In this document: piece by piece, positions 61,226 to 64,000 of the stretch
Layout: every line of letters begins with the position of its first letter
Numbering within the stretch: position 1 is the first letter of the stretch
NCBI GenBank assembly: GCA_044508675.1
Contig: JBIQHF010000006.1
Span: forward strand, 83,444 to 147,443
Reading direction: 5' to 3'
From: Raineyella sp044508675
GTDB taxonomy: Bacteria > Actinomycetota > Actinomycetes > Propionibacteriales > Propionibacteriaceae
Length of the DNA stretch: 64,000 bases
Notes under the pieces: generated by a model
Databases searched by the model: none
Told to the model about the DNA's origin: nothing
Seen by the model: the letters and a program-made list of their open reading frames with translations, nothing else
Position numbers and translations under genes: made by a program

Positions 61226-62628
61226 GGTCTGTCAAGAAGAAAACGGTGTAACCGGGTTGTTGTTGTCGGTCAGGGGCGGGCGGCGGAGAGCCGGCCGTCG
61301 AAGGTGATGTCGAAGGCGTTGAGGGCCTGCTTCCAGCGTTGGGTCCAGCGGGCCCTACCTTTGCCGGTGGGGTCCAGGGCCATGATCGCCAGGTAGACGC
61401 ACTTCAGGGCGGCCTGCTCGTTGGGGAAGTGGCCACGGGCCTTGACGGCCTTGCGGATCCGGGCGTTGACCGACTCGATCGCGTTGATGGTGCAGACGAT
61501 GCGGCGGATCTCGCGGTCGAACTGCAAGAACGGCACGAACTCGGCCCACGCGTTCTCCCACAACCTGATGATCGCCGGGTATTTCTTGCCCCAGGCCTCG
61601 GCGAACTCCAGAAAGCGGTCCTCGGCCTGCTTGACGGTGGCGGCCTGGTAGACCGGCTTCAGGCCCCGGGAGATGGCGTCCCAGTCCTGCCGGGCGGCGT
61701 AGCGGAAGCTGTTGCGCATCAGGTGCACGATGCAGGTCTGCACGATCGTGGCCGGCCACACGTTGCCCACCGACTCGGGCAGCCCTTTCAGCCCGTCGCA
61801 GACCAGCATCAGGACGTCCTCGACGCCGCGGTTCTTGATCTCGGTCAGCACCTGCTGCCAGTACTTGGCGCCCTCCCCGCCGTCGCCGGCCCACAACCCG
61901 AGAATGTCGCGGTTACCCTCCACGGTCACGGCCAGCGCGACGTAGATGGGCCGGTTGGCGACCTGCCCGTCCCGGACCTTGACATGGATCGTGTCGATGA
62001 ACACCACCGGGTAGACCGGGTCCAGCGGACGGCCCTGCCACTGGGCCATCGTGTCCAGGACCTTGTCGGTGATCGTGGAGATCGTCGTCTTGGAGACCTG
62101 TGAGCCGTAGACGTCGGCCAGGTGCGCGCTGATGTCACCGTGCGTCATTCCCCGGGCGGACAGTGACAGGACCACGTCCTCGATCGATCCGAGCCGTCGT
62201 TGTCGCTTGCGCACGACCACGGGCTCGAAGGTGGCGGCCCGGTCCCGGGGCACGTCGATGGCGACCGGCCCGGCCTTGGTCAGCACCGTCTTGGACCGCG
62301 TCCCGTTCCTGCTGTTGCCCGCGGCGTCGTCGGCGCGTTTGTGCTTCTCATAGCCCAGGTGCGCGGTGATCTCGCCCTCCAGCGCCGACTCCAGCACCAG
62401 CTTGGTCAGCTGGGCCAGCAGCCCGCCCTCGCCCTCGACCGACAGGCCCTGGCGCTGCGCGTCGTTGACCAGCTGGGCAATCAGAGCCCTGTCCACCACC
62501 GGCGGCTGTCCTGTCGCCACGGGTTCCTCGACCTTCCTCAGGGCCGGCTCAACGGCCGGCTCGACCTGCGTACTCATCGTGTACCTCCTGGATCGGAGTT
62601 ACACCGTTGAAAGTTGAAAGTACAGTCC
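61226..62628 (-). mobile_element. IS256-family insertion sequence
   Basis: About 1.4 kb holding one full transposase. Near the ends, AACGGTGTAAC (61242-61252) and GTTACACCGTT (62598-62608) are inverted; outside these the ends are GGTCTGTCAAG on the left and CAGTCC on the right, so the true terminal repeats are imperfect. The flanks CCAGCGTG and CCAGCAAG are similar but not identical, so no clean target duplication is seen. The element is in the 3' end of an alpha/beta-hydrolase gene. Ends are approximate. Confidence 0.8.
61270..62577 (-). CDS. IS256 family transposase
   Basis: 435 aa, full length. N-terminal DNA-binding part (DRALIAQLVNDAQRQ, LTKLVLESALEGEITAHLGYEK) and a catalytic DDE core: the first Asp in VVFIDTIHVKVRDG, the second in MLVCDGLKGLPESV, and the Glu in NAIESVNARIRKAVK. 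No internal stop, so probably active. GGAGG lies upstream of ATG 62577. The ATG overlaps the stop of the hydrolase reading frame (ATGA). Confidence 0.95.
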   Translation of the reverse strand: MSTQVEPAVEPALRKVEEPVATGQPPVVDRALIAQLVNDAQRQGLSVEGEGGLLAQLTKLVLESALEGEITAHLGYEKHKRADDAAGNSRNGTRSKTVLTKAGPVAIDVPRDRAATFEPVVVRKRQRRLGSIEDVVLSLSARGMTHGDISAHLADVYGSQVSKTTISTITDKVLDTMAQWQGRPLDPVYPVVFIDTIHVKVRDGQVANRPIYVALAVTVEGNRDILGLWAGDGGEGAKYWQQVLTEIKNRGVEDVLMLVCDGLKGLPESVGNVWPATIVQTCIVHLMRNSFRYAARQDWDAISRGLKPVYQAATVKQAEDRFLEFAEAWGKKYPAIIRLWENAWAEFVPFLQFDREIRRIVCTINAIESVNARIRKAVKARGHFPNEQAALKCVYLAIMALDPTGKGRARWTQRWKQALNAFDITFDGRLSAARP

Positions 62629-63335
62629 CCAGCAAGGATGCGAGCGAGCTCGGATGGGCGACTCCACATGGGCCAGTGCCCCGTCGGAAGGTCGACGTAG
62701 TCGACGCTCGTGAAATTGGCGACCTCGGCGAACATGGGATGCCCGGCCCTGACCAGCTCCCTTACCTGCGCACTCGGGATGGAGCAGCAAACGAAGGTGG
62801 TGGGTATGTCGAAGCGTGCGTCATTGGTGAGCAGTACCGTCTGACGAAGGACGGTTCCGGGCTCGGACACTGCGCGTTTCCGGAACCGCTCGAGTGCATC
62901 GGCGCTCAGCCCCTCGAGGCTGGCCTGCTCCCCAAGCACCTCGAAGGGTGGCAGCGAAAGCCCGTCCATGTCCTCTGGGAAGTCGGGGGCAAGGGCGACT
63001 CCGGACGTCGCTGGGCCGCTGTCAACCCAGATCACACGGCTGACCAGTTCGGGGTGCCGATCCAGCACGAGAGTCACCGGAGCGTTTGCTCCGCTATGGG
63101 CCACGATGACGACCGGCCCGGAGCTGCTGGCAGCGACCTGTGCGATGGCCGCCGCCTGCTCGTCCAAGGTCCTGGTCACCCGGTCGGCATCTGTTGTGTC
63201 GAGGCCGGGCAGGGTCAGTGGGATTGCTCGGTGGCCCAAGGAGGTGAGGTGCTCCACGACGTCGTCCCATGCCCATGCTCCCAGCCAGTGGCCGGGGATC
63301 AGAAGGATCGTCGGATTGCCTGTGTCCGTTGTCAT
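62574..63335 (-). CDS. Alpha/beta hydrolase with IS-derived C-terminus
   Basis: 253 aa. Classic fold: ILLIPGHWLGAWAWDDVVEHL (oxyanion region), VVIVAHSGANAPVTLVLD (nucleophile Ser in AHSGA), a late His in LPTGHWPMWSRP. The last about 15 residues, FNFQRCNSDPGGTR, are read from the IS256 right end, so the native end was replaced near 62628. ATG 63335. It faces a WYL regulator across 74 nt that contain two TGGCAC repeats (63370, 63382), likely its control region. Confidence 0.8.
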   Translation of the reverse strand: MTTDTGNPTILLIPGHWLGAWAWDDVVEHLTSLGHRAIPLTLPGLDTTDADRVTRTLDEQAAAIAQVAASSSGPVVIVAHSGANAPVTLVLDRHPELVSRVIWVDSGPATSGVALAPDFPEDMDGLSLPPFEVLGEQASLEGLSADALERFRKRAVSEPGTVLRQTVLLTNDARFDIPTTFVCCSIPSAQVRELVRAGHPMFAEVANFTSVDYVDLPTGHWPMWSRPSELARILAGDCTFNFQRCNSDPGGTR

Positions 63336-63409
63336 GCCCTCATCCTCGCGCAGCTCTCGACCAACGGCATGGCACTATTTGTGGCACGGTTTGGTGATGG
63401 GTGGGAGAG

Positions 63410-63949
63410 ATGAAGCGAGTGGAGCGGCTCCACGCACTGTCGGAGATGCTGCGACGCAGCGGGTCTCGTGGATGCACGGCAGACCGGTTGGCCAACGAGT
63501 TCGGCGTGTCTGTGCGCACGATAAAGAGAGATATCGATGCGCTGGAGAACAGTGGGGCTCCGATCTGGTCGCGTCCGGGCCCACGCGGTGGATATGGTCT
63601 GGCTACCCAGGCCAACCTCCCACCGGTGAGCCTGACCCCCGCTCAAGCAGTGGCTCTTCTCGCAGCGGTCTCAGCTGCCCCTGATGCGCCGTACGGTGAT
63701 CTTGCCTCGGTCGCCATCAGAAAGATCATGGACGTACTTGATCCTCGGACCCGAGGAAGGGTCGATGAACTCGCCCGCCGGATCTGGGTCAACACGGACC
63801 AGCCCGGGACGCGGGCCGTCAGGTCGGCCCTTGAGGAAGCGATGTCCGATCAATACGTGGTTCGCATCCGCTACACCGCCCAGGATGGCCATAGGACCGT
63901 CAGGGACGTCGAACCAGTGATCTTCGCCTCGACGAACGGATGCTGGTGA
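63410..63949 (+). pseudogene. HTH-WYL transcriptional regulator, truncated
   Basis: 179 aa. N-terminal HTH_11 domain (MKRVERLHALSEMLRRSGSRGCTADRLANEFGVSVRTIKRDI), PGPRGGYGL wing, linker, then the beginning of the WYL domain. The frame stops directly after GCW, where WYL-family proteins continue with the YL of the motif and about 130 more residues. The sequence from 63949 looks unrelated, as an inserted element would. ATG 63410 lies 5 nt after GGGAG-like bases. It probably regulated the divergent hydrolase. Confidence 0.8.
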
Positions 63950-64000
63950 GGTTGACCCCGTAACCCGGACACCGTCTTGGCGGGTTCCTTTGTCAGGGAC
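63950..64000. other. Probable end of another insertion element
   Basis: From the TGA ending the WYL gene the DNA reads GGTTGACCCCGTAACCCGG, then ACACCGTCTTGG. Terminal repeats of many IS3/IS481-type elements look like this, but only about 50 nt are visible and no transposase is in the window. TCCTTTGTCA at 63986 also occurs at 60920. Confidence 0.35.

Noticed and set aside
61226..62628. Exact target-site duplication around IS256
   Set aside because: The flanks CCAGCGTG and CCAGCAAG match at 6 of 8 positions only, so I do not claim a duplication.

Overview
This window is GC-rich bacterial chromosome from a mycothiol-using actinobacterium. The evidence is mca (mycothiol conjugate amidase), a DUF501-ppx pair, a DUF4307 protein, a DUF4245 protein and a PIN-PhoH protein. 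Gene order closely follows the Mycobacterium tuberculosis Rv1014c-Rv1112 region as I remember it: pth, rplY, prs and glmU; mfd, mazG, eno, ftsB, DUF501 and ppx; greA, DUF4307, mca, the Rv1083-like gene, the YyaL-like gene, hemolysin III and uppS; phoH2; DUF4245, xseB, xseA, ispH and ychF. The sequence style would fit Propionibacteriales, but the genus is a guess.

Layout. 1-4558: end of an SDR gene, then glmU, prs, rplY and pth (cell-wall precursor, PRPP and translation quality). 4604-14599: PrsW protease, then mfd, a SurA-N-like lipoprotein, mazG, eno, ftsB, DUF501, ppx and a tRNA. 14659-15210: a small HTH gene facing a 23-codon lysine-rich ORF across phased TTGAC/GTCAA operator repeats. 15269-29143: transporters and housekeeping genes (two MFS proteins, a BI-1 protein, a zinc peptidase, a DPPY-type methyltransferase, pntAB, msrA, ung, an AI-2E family protein, DUF4097). 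29256-40228: greA to uppS, including mca, glgX and a TIGR04338/DUF2786 metalloprotein. 40229-42905: a PhoH2-like gene behind a hairpin leader with a small upstream ORF, then a secreted transglycosylase-like protein. 42931-47137: the thiamine thiazole cluster thiO-thiS-thiG-thiF behind a TPP riboswitch, with thiE divergent; the two -10 boxes overlap on opposite strands. 47195-59562: choice-of-anchor I protein, DUF4245, xseAB, ispH, pirin, ilvA, rmuC, M18 aminopeptidase, YceI, a DivIVA-like protein and ychF.

59563-64000 is an accessory segment. The end of ychF turns AT-rich. After it come a SRPBCC protein, gene fragments, a complete IS256-family element inserted at the 3' end of an alpha/beta-hydrolase gene, and a WYL regulator that stops exactly at the W of its WYL motif, probably because another element begins there.

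A theme of the whole window is leaderless expression. About twenty genes that begin transcription units have a -10-like box (TANNNT or CANNNT) ending 6-8 nt before the start codon and no Shine-Dalgarno sequence, whereas internal operon genes often have GGAGG-type sites. No CRISPR array, rRNA or complete prophage was seen. I did not find a convincing wholly new multi-gene system. The best candidates for undescribed biology are the HTH/lysine-rich-peptide locus, the PhoH2 leader ORF, the short-variable-loop tRNA with a UAA anticodon, and the back-to-back thi promoter and riboswitch.
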